Source of the DNA: Ptiloglossa arizonensis
Taxonomy: Eukaryota; Arthropoda; Insecta; Hymenoptera; Colletidae
Assembly: GCF_051014685.1 (NCBI RefSeq)
Contig: NC_135061.1
Span: 4,450,029-4,514,028, forward strand
DNA: 64,000 nt
Direction of reading: 5' to 3'
How positions within the stretch are numbered: the stretch's first letter is position 1; each line of letters starts with the position of its first letter. Shown here one piece after another: positions 12,513 through 25,936 of the stretch. The notes under the pieces are model-generated. The model was not told the DNA's origin, searched no databases, and worked only from the letters and a program-made list of their open reading frames with translations. The position numbers and the translations under genes are program-made.

Positions 12513-15500
12513 ATGAAGCGCCTCGCGCCAGCGGTGTTGTCGTTCGTCGTCGTTTTCCTACTTTACAGAGGTAATTATAGTCCGTTGTTTATATGTCACC
12601 GATCGACCTGTTGCACACGACGGTGTGCGCTAGCGGTGGGCCCCGATCACGTGGCCACTATTGAGTCACGGTTAGAGGAACGGAGAAACAGGTTTTTTTC
12701 TATTTCTTACGCGTATCGAATTCGTCGATAATTTCGATCGCTCGGCTCACTCGTGGGCAGGTTATAGGTGTCGTCAACGTTCTTCGTTTCTCGGTTCGTT
12801 TACTCGCGTACTCGCTTGGATTCTGATTTCAGTCGAGAATCGATATTTTCATTCAACAACGGAGACGTTACTGGTCGATGTACGAGCGACTCGAGCTTCG
12901 ATCGAACGTCAACAGAGTTATCGCGATCAATTCGAGTCTCTCGTACGTAACGCTGTCGTTACACGGTGTAGTACTATCGCATGCATACATAGACTTATGT
13001 CATTACCGTCCCTCGACCGTGAGGGCTAATTATTTGTACCTGCAGTGACACAACACGTCAAAAGACGGACTTAAAACGAGCTTCACGTGAATCATACCTC
13101 GGAATGTGTATTACCTGTCTGCGCGTATACCGATTTTTACTGTATCCACTAGCAATTGAAATACGAATAAACCGCAATTGGTTGTGCAGTTAATGCGCAG
13201 CAGTTATGCATGCCGCGTCTGAGAAACATTAATCGTTTTTTAACGAGCTATTTAGAGTACGATATTTTCCACGCTCCAAATGTTTGAAAAGTTTGGTTAT
13301 TTTTTCGGAGATTTACCTTACTTTTGTACAACGAAAGAAGGACTGCTGCTTTGTTTCGTTAAAACGGTTCTTCGAGACAAGTGTTTCTTTATTATGAAAG
13401 AATGCGCTTTGGTACAGGTCGAAAGATGAAACATCGATGACTTGCTTCACAAATAATGATAACCCATGAACTGTTATTTCTCTTCGCTAGTTAAGCGGAT
13501 ATAATAATTGATCGTTTCACAGCGGTGTATCAATTACGAAACTTAATCGGAGCGTATCGGCGATATTGTTCTAATAACAATTGACAAATTTATTGGAGTC
13601 ATTCGATGAATCGGCACGAAAAGACGATGTGTCGTTCTTTTAATCAGATTATTGATTTTGGAGTGTATTTCGAATGGTTCTCTGACGAAGTATTTTTCAA
13701 TAGAATTCCTAATACAAATTTATAAAGAATTTTATGATTTTACTTGCCAATGTAACGAACGTTGAGATTACTAATACAAGTTTATAATCTATTTATAACT
13801 AACCAAAATAAAATATCGTCGATGATGTTAAAATTACTTTAAACTCGTAATGTATGAATGGGGTCACATGAATGGGTCATGTGAATGGGTCACATGAATG
13901 AGTCTGGACGATAGATTTGAATTCCTTTTAGTTATTTTTAATTTCAGTTGAATTTAATGGGCAACAACTTTTGTTACACGCTTTGTCGCTGTAAAAACAA
14001 TTTTAAGTCAGGATACGTAACCATTTTCGCATTAATAACGTAACAGAACAAGATTTGTGAAAGGTACGATTGCACCTCCAAAATTTATTTAAAAAATTTC
14101 GAAAGCGTGACCATACTCTCGATACAATTAATTTATTTTTTTTCTAAATACGAAGCAACACGTACAAGAAGTATAAGAAGTTACGAAAGAATAAAACAAA
14201 TTGGCGTTTCGTTCAAGTATTGCTGATGGACTTGTTTGTAAGATCCAGAACACTTTGTCATAAAAGTAACTATACTTTGACCCCTATACTAGCTTAACCC
14301 TAGAATACATTCCTCGAGTTTTTTTTATCCATAGTGTTCTCATAATACGTTGTATTTAAATAATTCAATCTATAATAATAAATGCGACTGGATGCTCCTG
14401 CATTTGCTCAGTCTTCTCATTATACTATAAAATGAAGAACAAGAGTTCCAAACATTTAGAACATTTTTAATCTAAAAAAGTTTAGTATATCACCGATAAA
14501 TTTTGGACTCAATAGATTTTGAATTAACCTGGAATATATACTTTTGAATTTTGTAAAAACTGAATAATTTGTATTATTGAAATTTAAATAAATATAGTAG
14601 GTGAAATTTTGTCATATTTTTTTTACTTTACAAGAATTACCTAGGTTTTTACATTTTCGTTACGGAATATTGTTTTTCCATGTTGTTAGAACAAACTTTT
14701 TGATAAAGAATACATCATAGAACCTGTCACCTGTGCATCGATACCTTTTTTTTCAACGCCTACTTTATATGTAGTATACAGCAGTGTTTTCTAAAGTAGG
14801 TTGCACGACCTCTAGGGGGGCGTCTTACGATCTGGAGAAGGTTGGGGGGAGTGGAGTGAGGAGAGGGAGGAAGAGGGGTGGGGAAGAGGGGAGTTTAAAT
14901 ATAGAAAAATGTGGATAACTGAAACATCTCTTTTTTTATTAATAAATAGATCGTCGAAATTTATCGAGTGTAAGGGTAATTGTTTTTTAATCATTTTAAG
15001 TCTACCACTTACCTCGGGAGCAAACATTTTCTTCTTATCCTAGGAGGGCAGCTTGCCAAAAGTTTGAACAGGAAATTGAGTATTTTACACCATAAACAAC
15101 AATGTACCATAACTCTTCATCTGTTTGCTTTCCCTATAAATCTAAAATTAATGAAAATATTTTTGCGTTTACAATAATGATTAAAATATACAAGTATTAT
15201 TAAAGAATTAAATATAATACTAAAAATAGATATAACTGTTATTGAATTAATGAAGCGATATGTAAAGCGAGACAAATATTACTGAAAACAAGTGTGTCGA
15301 ACGATAAACCTCATTATGGAAAACTATTAGTCTCTCCGATAATTAATAACATACAATACTATCAGTTACTTAAAATAAACAAACTATATACGCATAACAT
15401 CAATTTTAATAAATAAAAATTAATTTTTCTTGAACCGAAATAATGAAATATTTTTTAGCAACAGTGTACATCCACCACGATGTTAACATATTACAGAATT

Positions 15501-18500
15501 TGGCACAGTGAACTTTCTAAATCTACACTATTTGATACAATATGTATAATACATACCTACTGTAAATTCATGATCGATACGAATAAACGAAACATTTTTT
15601 AACTTCTTTGTTTTTGGACGCTACCTCCTTCATTTTGTACTTTTTTCATTTCTTCTGTGCGATTTATACGTAAGATAAGACATAAACACCAGAAGGAAAT
15701 TATTGTCGAAACGCAGTCGGTTTAGTCCCAGTTTCTCGTATTTTCTATTTATTGTACTGATAATAATCTGCATATCCGTCTGATAGGAAGGAACTATCTC
15801 CATTCTAGCTAATCTACAAGGGACCATTCGTTTCTCTCCATCCTCTACCAGAGTAGGTTGGGCAGTTCTTATCACAACTTCTCAATACACAACACGTTCC
15901 ACGGTCACATGTAAATATTATTATTGTTAGTATAATTTACTTAATAAAATGTTTAAATTGGAGGAGGATTAAGAGAGATTTTTTGATTCTGAGAACAATA
16001 CAACAATCATTTTATTTATATCAACGTTTTAATTTAATTTGTTATATATATAAATTATAATTTAAGTTTTCTTATTGCTAAACTTTTGTTAAGTTCTTTA
16101 CACTACGGTTCGAACAAGTATCAGGGACATCCTTAAGTACCTATAGACAACTGGCGTGGTGTTTAACGTGTTAAGGTAAATATCCTAATTATCAACACAT
16201 TTTTTATCTCTCGTCATTTTGAGTGATAAAAAATTTTGTACATTATGTTTTATCTATATTATAATATGAGTATATTAAGCATTTAATATTGTACGTTCGC
16301 TATGTTTTAGTTTTTGAACATTTATTTATAAAATTAAGACAAAATTGTCTATAACTTTTTGAAAATTTAATCACTAAGATCGTTATATCGATTTCGTATC
16401 TGAACTTCTTTTTAATTTGCCCGTGTCGCATCAGCTTAAAAATATTGTAGTCAAGAAATTCCCGTTAGCGCTTGTTCCTAATTCATTTATTTGTTTCTCT
16501 CGTGAAATGAGCTCGTTGGCTGATAATGTGGCTGCACTATCAGAAGAGGAAAGAAAGACTTCCTTCCTAGAGACGGTTGTATTTACGCAGAACCAAACTC
16601 GTAGCGTGTGTACGTTTTTATGGAGAACGTTAGCGGGAAAAATCGGATAAAACCAATACATCCGCAGGACGTTGGGATTGCGGATTTTTTTCTGTATTAA
16701 AATGTTTGTTAATCATCTTCATCACAGAAATACAAGAATAAATACATAAATACAAAACGGTTGTTGCGCATTCTAGTTTAATTCAAATTTCTAGTGCAAT
16801 CAAAATTGCAGTCAAGTCTTATAATAACAAACTATTTATACAAACTCCAATTCTCGTGAAATATTCTACAGAAAATACAATAAAAACTCGATTAATGCAA
16901 CCTCGACGAGTGCATTGGCATTTCGTTCATTGCTTTGTGTTAAATGGAAAGAGTGGTGGTCACTTAGCAACCAGTGAGGCTGGAAGTGGAATTGGAGGTT
17001 GGAAGAATGAAAATAACAGGTGGTAGTAACCATAAGTACACTTGGTTTAAATGATTTTGTTCATACTACCACAGATGTGAAATTTCTCACCTATAATAAA
17101 CTTTTCACTACTAAGACAATTAAGGTCCATACATTCCTTTACCATTATGTTCCCTACTACGGATAAGCTGTCTCACCATACATTGGTGAAATGCATCAAA
17201 TGAGGTTCCTGTCTAACAACTAATAATTGATTGAGAATGCAACCGGCGAATTACACTGTAATAAGCATGTTTCTTCGTTTTTCTGTTACTAGACTCAGCA
17301 GCTATTAAGCCAAATATAACAGCGGATGCTTATGAAACAGAAGAGATTATCAAAAATGAAGGTGATCCTTTGGACTTGGTATGCTCCAGTCAATCAAAAA
17401 TCTACTTCATTTATCCTAATGATACTAAGGATGCAGTAAGTAATCGAACAAAAAGTTATTTCTTGTATTAAAAAAATACATAGAAATCTACAAAAGACAG
17501 TCGGTTGTTTATTTTATACTATTTATTTATATATTATTTAAATTCCTTTGAAATAAGAAAGAAAAAAAATATATATATATATACACACATGTGTATCTGT
17601 ATCTATGAATAATTCAATTAAATAAATAGAAGAATGTGTTAGTGATTAGATATGTACAATATGCATATACAATAAAAAAATAAGGAAACAAAGAAAGAGA
17701 AGTATTGATGATAGATTAGTATTGTATGTTTTTATCGTACAGAAGCTGATTGAAAGTAGGGATAACACTTGATTTATAGTCTATATCACACTGTTCAAAT
17801 ATTATGAATACTTAAATATCTAATCAATGCAAAAAATATTTGAAAAATTTGAAAAGTAGCTTGCCCTAAATTGAAATAGACTGATTTTTTGTTGGTTGTT
17901 CACGTACTGTGAACGTATACTTTGTAGAACGAAATTGAGATTGAAAAAATATGTGTAATGCAACAACAAATGTAACACTTATTTTAGCGGCAGATGAGTC
18001 CCTCGACACCAGAAATAAATGAATACCAATATCCAAATGGTACCTATGTGTACAAGTTTCGTCGGCCCCAAACCGTCTACAGAGATACGGGCTGGTATGG
18101 TTGTGCTGATTATCCTGTTAAAGTTACTCCAGATTCCTACCTTGATGAAAGTATTAGTTGGGTGTATGTTTACGTTCAGTGTAAGTAAATTTCCAGATGC
18201 AAATAAACAAATGTTACACGTATTAAAATGTTCTTGAAAAGCACATTACAACTCGATTAATTAACAATTCTGAATCATAGAGTATTCATGAAAGCATATC
18301 TACAAATTTCTATACTTAATACACAGTTGGTCAAATTGGGTTGATTTAAATATCTGACTATCACTAATTTGTCTTACGAACTCTCGAGATTTAAACAAAA
18401 ATTTTCATTCTTGTTTCTATAAATATCTATAACTCTGAAAATATGTTCTAGACCCTATAAAACTTATAATAATATACTAAGTATGCAACAATAAGTTCAT

Positions 18501-21500
18501 GTTGATGTATATTATTATTACAAAACTTGGCAAGTAATTAAGACAATTTGTATTGATTAAACTAGAACCACAAAGTGTTCTGTAAATCAGTGTACAGATG
18601 TATGACCATGATACATAAATTTAGTACTTATACTCCAGGTGTTGTGTTTCAGCAAATTTGAGTTTATTTGTGGAAGCTGTTGATTATGCTACACTGCATG
18701 AAGTTTCTGGTGGAACTACTATTATACCATGCAGACCTACATCACCAAACCTAACGGTTTACCATATAGACGATGATATGGTAAGAAAATTGCATGATAT
18801 TTGAGATTTTTTAGAGAACATTATTGAATATATCAGTTACAAATTTGTTGCACAGTCCTCCGAATTCGACGAGAGAATTACTTTCAACCCAAAAATTGGA
18901 TTTACAATGAGAAACCTTACACTCAGGGACAGTGGGTACTTCAAATGTGTAACAGAACGAGATGATATTACTCAGGAGGTCAATTATCATTTATTGGTGC
19001 AACGTAAGTATGTTTCAGAGACAATGCTGATTTCTCTGTACTGCCATAATGTTATTGTTGTAACATTTGCACATGAACACCTTTTCTAAATTTTGTTCTT
19101 TGAATTTGTCATCAATTCAGTCTCTGATATCCAGAACATATTTAAATATTGAAAACTCTTATTTAATTTTAGGTAAACAAATATTGAATGAACCAAAAAT
19201 TCTTGAAGAAACTTTGCGTCACGTGACACGAGGTCAAACTCTGTACGTGAACTGCACTATAGACGTCGATGCAGACATGCACTATTTTTTCAATTGGAGT
19301 ACACCGCAACAAGTACCTATGCTTTTATATTTATCTATATGCATACGTTTCGCTCGAATTTAATACAAAATAAATACGACACACTATTTTAGAGTAGCAG
19401 GATCACTACTCGTCACTACAGTACAACATACGGTGCAAACATTCGAAGAGCTACCATCGAATTATGTATAAGAAATGTAACGGATGAGGACGAAGGCATG
19501 TACGAGTGTTTTATTACGATTTTCAAGGATAGCAAAAAGGTGCAAAAATTCATCCAGGTACACGGTCAGTACAATTGCAATGATTCTCTTTTTAATGTAA
19601 TAGTAGGGTGTTTAAGAAAATATTGTACATTTTAAAATGTTTATTTTTTAGATAAAATGCTATATACATTTTTGCAGATATGAATAGTTCTTATTAGTTT
19701 TAACACTTATCTAAATAATTTTGATACATTTTTCATAGTTAAACAGTTTTTCAAAAGAAATTTAAATGTTTACTACATCATATATTTCTATATATATTTC
19801 TATATATATTTGTCTTATTTCTTTGCGTGAAAATAAATAATAAGTTATATTTATTCTTACGCTCGACATAAATTTTTAGATCCAGAAAACAAATTCATCA
19901 ATCTAACAGCACAGGACACCGACACGTATTATCAACGCCGATACGGTGATAAAGTACAATGGGTTGTATACGTAAACGGCTATCCGCAACCTCAACTTAA
20001 ATGGTAATATATTTCTGTAGTTATATTTACGTATACAGAATAGTTTATTAAAAATAATTACTTAAAGATAGTAAAAAAATGTGTCGATCGAAACACGATC
20101 ATTTTCTTTCAAAGCTATTTTGTTATGGTGTATTTAATGTTATTAGTATTTTTAAAATAAAACTGTGTGCCTTTGTCTATTCCCTTTCAAAACACTTTAT
20201 AAGATTATTATTATAATTTTTATATTATGTTATAGGTTGAATCCAAAGGGAGAAGAAATTGTAGGTACTTGGATGGCACCGGAGAAGACAAAATATGCAA
20301 TCAATACGACACCTTTCTCAACTTTACTAAGAATTAATCGCTTAGATGTCAATGATATGGGAATATATTCCATTCAGGCTACTAATCACGATAGAATCGA
20401 AATGCTGAACTTCACGTTGGATGTGTTAAGTACGCAAGTCTCATTGAGAAATTTCAAAGAGCTCCGACGCGCATAAATAATATGCAATTGATTTGATAAT
20501 ATGAAATACGTCTTTCAGCTAAACCAATACCATTTTTGCAAAAAAGAGGGTCTTACTATGAACCAAATCAAGAAGTAGAAATGCGCTGTCACGTGGCAGC
20601 ATTTCCAGAGCCGAATATTACATGGAGTTTCCTGAAGTGCCCTTACTATCCCTCCTGTGAAGATGGAATCACAGAATCCTTAACGGTACGCGATGTCTTT
20701 CTCGATTGAACACCAATTGTCACATTCAGCTTCTATCGTCTGTTTCTTTGTGATATGAAAGATAAAAAACTCGCAATACGAGCAACAAACATTTTCTTGC
20801 AGGACATAAAAGAATCTAGAACAACGACTTTCTTTGTCTCAAAAGCAAAAATGACTGTTGAAATGTCTGGCAGACTGACATGTATCGCTTGTAACACTGT
20901 TGGATGTGATTCTGCAACTGAAAATATTTTCGTATCCGGTGAGAAGATTTTCCTCGCATGTTTTTCACAATCTTTTCAATCTCTATTTTTCTTCTATTTT
21001 TGTATCACATTATTACATATGCATTTTGAAAATATTACAGACGGAAATGGAGGATTCGGTATAATTGAACCAAAGCAACCAGTATCGGAGGGTGACGATT
21101 TTGAGTTAATTTGCGCTGCCTCTATTTACAATTATACAAATATTTTTGAATGGAGCTACAAAAATAGCAGTCAAATTCTGGAAAACAGTAACTATCTTCC
21201 TAATGCTAATGTCTGTTTAAGTATCGCTCGGAAACAATGATTCGATAAAATATTGTACGTAGCAAGTATAGTGCTTCAATCGATTATTTTTGAAACTGTT
21301 AGGTAGACTGACAATTGCTCTAAGCAAGACTCAATTCACTTATCGGTCAATTCTAACGATAAAGAATGTAAAGAAAGAGGATTCGACGTACTATATGTGT
21401 ACTGGAAAAACTACTGATAATATTTTGGAAAGTATGGAATATAATCTAGAAGTGCAGGGTAATAATTTAAAAATAATATTTAATGAAATGCTTTGTTCTT

Positions 21501-24500
21501 GGAAATATTAAATTAGAAGATTGTTAATATTTTCGTTTCATATTAGATACATATACACCTTTCTTCAATAATACTAACTTGAATGGAGATGAAATAACGA
21601 TCGATTTTAATACAGAGGCTCACAAAACACAGATCCTTCAATGTTTTGCAAACGGTATGCCTAAACCAAATATCACTTGGTACAAGGTAAGTAATTTGTA
21701 GTATTATTGAAATATTCATAATATGATAAATTATACGCATTTCGAATGTTTTTAATAGGATGATACCTTACTAGTACCTAACGAACAATATATGTTCCTC
21801 TATGATGATCAAGAACTTCGTATCAAATATCTGTTAGAAAGTGATAGTGGAATATACTCGTGTCGAGTAGAAAACCGCATTGGGAAATTGGAAGCTCATC
21901 GACGAATAACAATAAAAGGTAATTTAATAACCTTTCGCCGGCATATTGGGTTGCTGAGTTTCAAACAAAAATTGAATTTTTCAATTTTTTCTCCTTTCCT
22001 TACCTAAAAAAACCTGTACATTAAATTAGAAACTTTAATAAATGTCTCGGAATTTTTTCAAATGTTTTAACGTCTAGAACAATAAAAAATTAAATCCGGG
22101 AATGAGAAACCCAGTATGCCGACCACGTTGGTGGAAAAGAAGTTTATCAGTAGAGGGTTAAATTATAAATATCCAATCGACAATGATGTGTATTTCTGAT
22201 TAATATATCTTTATTCATGATTCTATCCTTCTATGTTTACAGGAAAAGAACTTTCGAAAATATATATTATACCAATCGTCGGCTTACTAATTCTCGTTGT
22301 AGTTTTAGTAGTCATCTTTACGATCAAGGTCCACCGTGAAAAGGTAACTTTAAATTTCAATATCATCATATTGCACAGAGATTTCCAGAACTAGTGGGGC
22401 ATTTTAACGAATGTTATAATATTTCAGGTCATGAGAAAGGAATTAATAGAAGCAGGGTTGATGCACTTTGAGGAAGGGGCAGTAGAGTGTTTGAATCCTG
22501 ATTTAAGGGTGGATGATCAAGCAGAGTTTCTTCCTTATGATAAGAAATGGGAATTTCCCATTGAAAATCTGAAGTTAGGTAAAGTGACTCTAAATGTGCA
22601 TGTTAAAATAGGAATAGATACCGAATTCAAATATTGTTTTACTAATCGATACGAGCATGTGAAACGTTTTTGACCCTTTTCTTTAGATCTCTTTCAAAAC
22701 AATGATATAGAACCTAAAAGAATACGTTTTTGTACAAATTTTTGACGAACGCGTGTAAATAATAGGTTTTAGAGTTGTATAGAAATACATAATTAAATTG
22801 TCTGTAACACTTGATAGGAAGAGTCCTGGGAACCGGTGCATTTGGTGTCGTAAGAAAAGCGCAAGCCCAAGGTATTTACAAAGACAAGGAAATTACCACT
22901 GTCGCTGTAAAAACGGTTCGTCATACAACTAATCTTACGTATCTTCGCGCACTTGCCACTGAATTAAAAATCATGGTACACCTTGGAAAACATTTGAACG
23001 TTGTCAATCTGCTTGGTGCTTGCACGCAAAATATTTTCAAACGTACGTGTTCTACTATAGATAGATATAAATTACTATTTATAAGTTGTACTTATATAAT
23101 AATTAAATAGTAAAAAAGAAAAAGTTAATTAGTTGTTATGCTTCGTTTCAACAGGTGAACTGTTGGTAATCGTTGAATACTGTCAATTTGGAAATTTGCA
23201 TAATTATTTACTAAGGCACAGAGAAAGTTTTATTAATCAAATTGATCCAACAAGTGGTAAATTTGATCCTGCTATCGGCACAGACATCCTAAACCGGACT
23301 ATCAGCGTTAGCAGTAACAACAGGTTTGCTTTCGTATCTATTTTGCATGTATTTCTTGTTACTTGTCGATAACATTACCTAATACTCACTTTTTTTAAAA
23401 TGAATCCTCGTGTTTTACGAAGGTTAAACAATGACTTGAAAATAACTGACTTGCACGTTCTGTGATAACAGCATTGTTGGACATGTTTTAATTCTACAAT
23501 TCTGCATTAACATTTTTCATTTAATCTAAGAATGAAATGTTGTGTTCTCACGAATTCGATTTAAGGACGAACTTGCTAATATCGATTAAAATGAAACAGC
23601 TACAACGTGCTTCCTGCGTTTTGTTAATAACAATATAAAAATACTTATGCGGTGCATGCAAGGGGCTGCAGTGTTAACAACGTTCTTCTGTTTTCTTCTG
23701 TCCCGCACGATAGGATAAAATATGCGGCATTGTCATTTTCTCGCAGTCTTACTCCAAACTCTGGAACCGATTCGATACAATCTAGTGGTATGGATTCTCA
23801 AGGTGTTAGCATGTCGCCGGACGGCTGCGTTTTCAGCAACGACTCGTCCCAGCCAGGCTTGAGAACCAATTATCACGGTGATTACAAGGATTCCAACTTG
23901 AAACCAATTTGCACGCAAGATTTATTGTCCTGGGCGTTCCAGGTTGCACGCGGAATGGAATATCTCAGTCACAGAAAAGTATGTTTCGTCGGTGCTAATT
24001 ACTGTGAATTTTTTGTTCAATGTATGTGTACTCTTGAAAGCTGAAGAGAACTGCTCTGGGAGGTACCATGACTTAAAGAGAATGCTGATTGCCCGTTCAT
24101 TGCCCTAAACACAAGAGATCTAAACACAACATTGGTCAATAGATGATAATATTCTTTGTAGGTCTCATTTAACGATGCGCGTTACAACAATGGAGTAAAA
24201 ATTGTAACAAATAGAAATATCATATTTCATCCAGATTAGTTACTTTCAGCTTCCAACAGTACACTACTTGTAAGGTAAACCGTGCAAGTTACTTCCTTTC
24301 ATTATTTTCCAAATTACCGATTCAAACTTCTGTTTATATTACGCAGTTTTTGGTTTACGGAGGCATGTAATAATAATAGTAATAGGTTCCGAGAATCTTC
24401 TAAACGAAACAAGAATTAAAAGAAACCTAACTGAAGATGTAATACCGTTGATAAATAATTTTCAGGTGTTACATGGTGATTTAGCTGCAAGAAATATCTT

Positions 24501-25936
24501 GCTCGCTGAAGAGAATGTGGTGAAGATTTGCGATTTTGGGTTGGCAAAAACTATGTACAACGATGTAAATTATCAAAGGAAAGGTGACAGTCCATTGCCC
24601 ATTAAGTGGATGGCCATCGAATCGATCAGAGATCGAATTTTCTCGACACAGTCGGACATATGGTCCTATGGCATAGTTCTTTGGGAGTTTTTCACACTAG
24701 CTGAAACACCATATCCAGGAATGGAAGCAGAGAAATTGTACGAGAGACTGGTCGCAGGTTACAGGATGGAACAACCTAAATATGCTACATCCGAAGTGTA
24801 TGTTCAACAAAATTATGCAATACATTTTTCTTGTACGAAGCTTAATCAACGATTAAGCCACCATATACACAAAATGAAAGAAATTTTTCTATAGCTACAG
24901 AAAAAAGTAGATTGTTTGACATTACATTTTCTCAATATTGTGAATTTATAGATATAGCATAATGAGACAATGCTGGAAGGCCAAACCCACTACGCGCCCA
25001 AGTTTCACGGAATTAGTTGAAAGTATAGGTGACTTGTTGGAAGACAGTGTAAAATCGGTAGGTTTATTTTTTTTTCATTAATTTTCTACTCGACAAATGT
25101 AGTATGTAGTGCAAGTTTTTATTAGACGATTAATTTTTATACATATGTTAAATCAAGTCACGATAGCCTTACACTCATACTCTCATAATAATAATCATTT
25201 TAATCTTTTCTACATTATTCTAATAACTTTCATTTGATTTCAGCATTACATCAGTCTAAACAATCCCTATTTGGACATGAACACGCTCATGTTGGAGAAC
25301 GGTAAACACGATTACTTGACAATGCTGTCTGCTCCGGATCACGCTACACTATCGTCGCCAGGTCCCGAATACGTGAACTCGCCCGTATCTGAGAATCCAG
25401 GTGACTCGGCGTATCTATGCATGAGTCCAATGAGTCCGCGAAACGAGTCAGGAATATTCAGCCCAAGGTCGCAACCAGAACGAAGTCACTTCGAGTTTCC
25501 GTCGCTCACGTCCGACTCGGAGGACGCGGTGGAACTGTCACCGATGCTGAAAAAGGAAGAGGACACCGATCCTTACTTGAAACCCATCAACGTGCACGAA
25601 CGAAGAGCCGAGTTTGCCCGAAACAGACAAACGATGAAGAATCAAACGACCGAACGACCCAACGAACGCGATTCCAATTATTGCAACACACCGCGGAATG
25701 TTCAATTAATAGATCTGAACGAGGGAAACGACAAAGAGCCGGGAAAGAACGACGACAGCGACAAGGTGGATTCCACGGGGAAAAAGGACTTTGCACCGTC
25801 CATCATCAGAACGCAGGATAACTACGTGAACATGCCACAACAGAAAATCGATTTAAGGAAAGATATACCCGAAGGGTTCAGCAACCCCAGTTACGTGGTG
25901 ATGAATACTCGCGATAAGGATCAGACGAGAGTTTGA
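12513..25936 (+). CDS. Pvr: PDGF/VEGF receptor-related receptor tyrosine kinase (Pvr)
   Basis: Cell-surface receptor for insect PVF ligands, acting in haemocyte migration and survival and in border-cell guidance. There are 23 coding exons in phase, total 1426 residues: 12513-12570, 17293-17435, 17988-18180, 18653-18780, 18856-19003, 19173-19312, 19393-19564, 19880-20003, 20236-20429, 20519-20685, 20803-20938, 21041-21220, 21303-21458, 21547-21686, 21759-21918, 22243-22343, 22428-22578, 22818-23042, 23155-23323, 23714-23978, 24466-24797, 24952-25057 and 25244-25936. Exon 1 encodes a signal peptide. About seven immunoglobulin domains follow (YxC motifs such as DSGYFKC and DSGIYSC), then a membrane helix near 752-774. 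The split kinase has GTGAFG at 835-840, lysine 862 in VAVK, an insert near 925-1035, HGDLAARN at 1053-1060 and DFG at 1073-1075. The tail has five YxxM motifs. The 12570-17292 intron is long. Donor choice for exon 12 (TTAA/GTATCG) is the least certain junction, fixed by phase. Confidence 0.93.
13856..13903. repeat. Short tandem repeat (GAATGGGTCACAT type)
   Basis: About four imperfect copies of a 12-14 base unit built on GAATGGGTCACAT occur in Pvr intron 1. The copies alternate between CACATG and CATGTG. Confidence 0.8.
14811..14895 (+). other. G-rich purine tract
   Basis: A run of about 80 bases made almost only of G and A, including GGGGGG, GGGGGGA, GGGTGGGG and GAGGGG. It could form a G-quadruplex or triplex. 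It stands out sharply from the AT-rich intron around it. Confidence 0.7.

Larger units (their letters stand above)
12571..17292 (+). other. Pvr intron 1
   Basis: A 4.7-kb intron separating the signal-peptide exon from the ectodomain. It holds a short tandem repeat at 13856 and a purine-rich tract at 14811. Open frames inside it (for example 15875-15630 minus and 16417-16650 plus) match nothing I know. Long first introns often hold enhancers, but I see no specific site. Confidence 0.8.
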
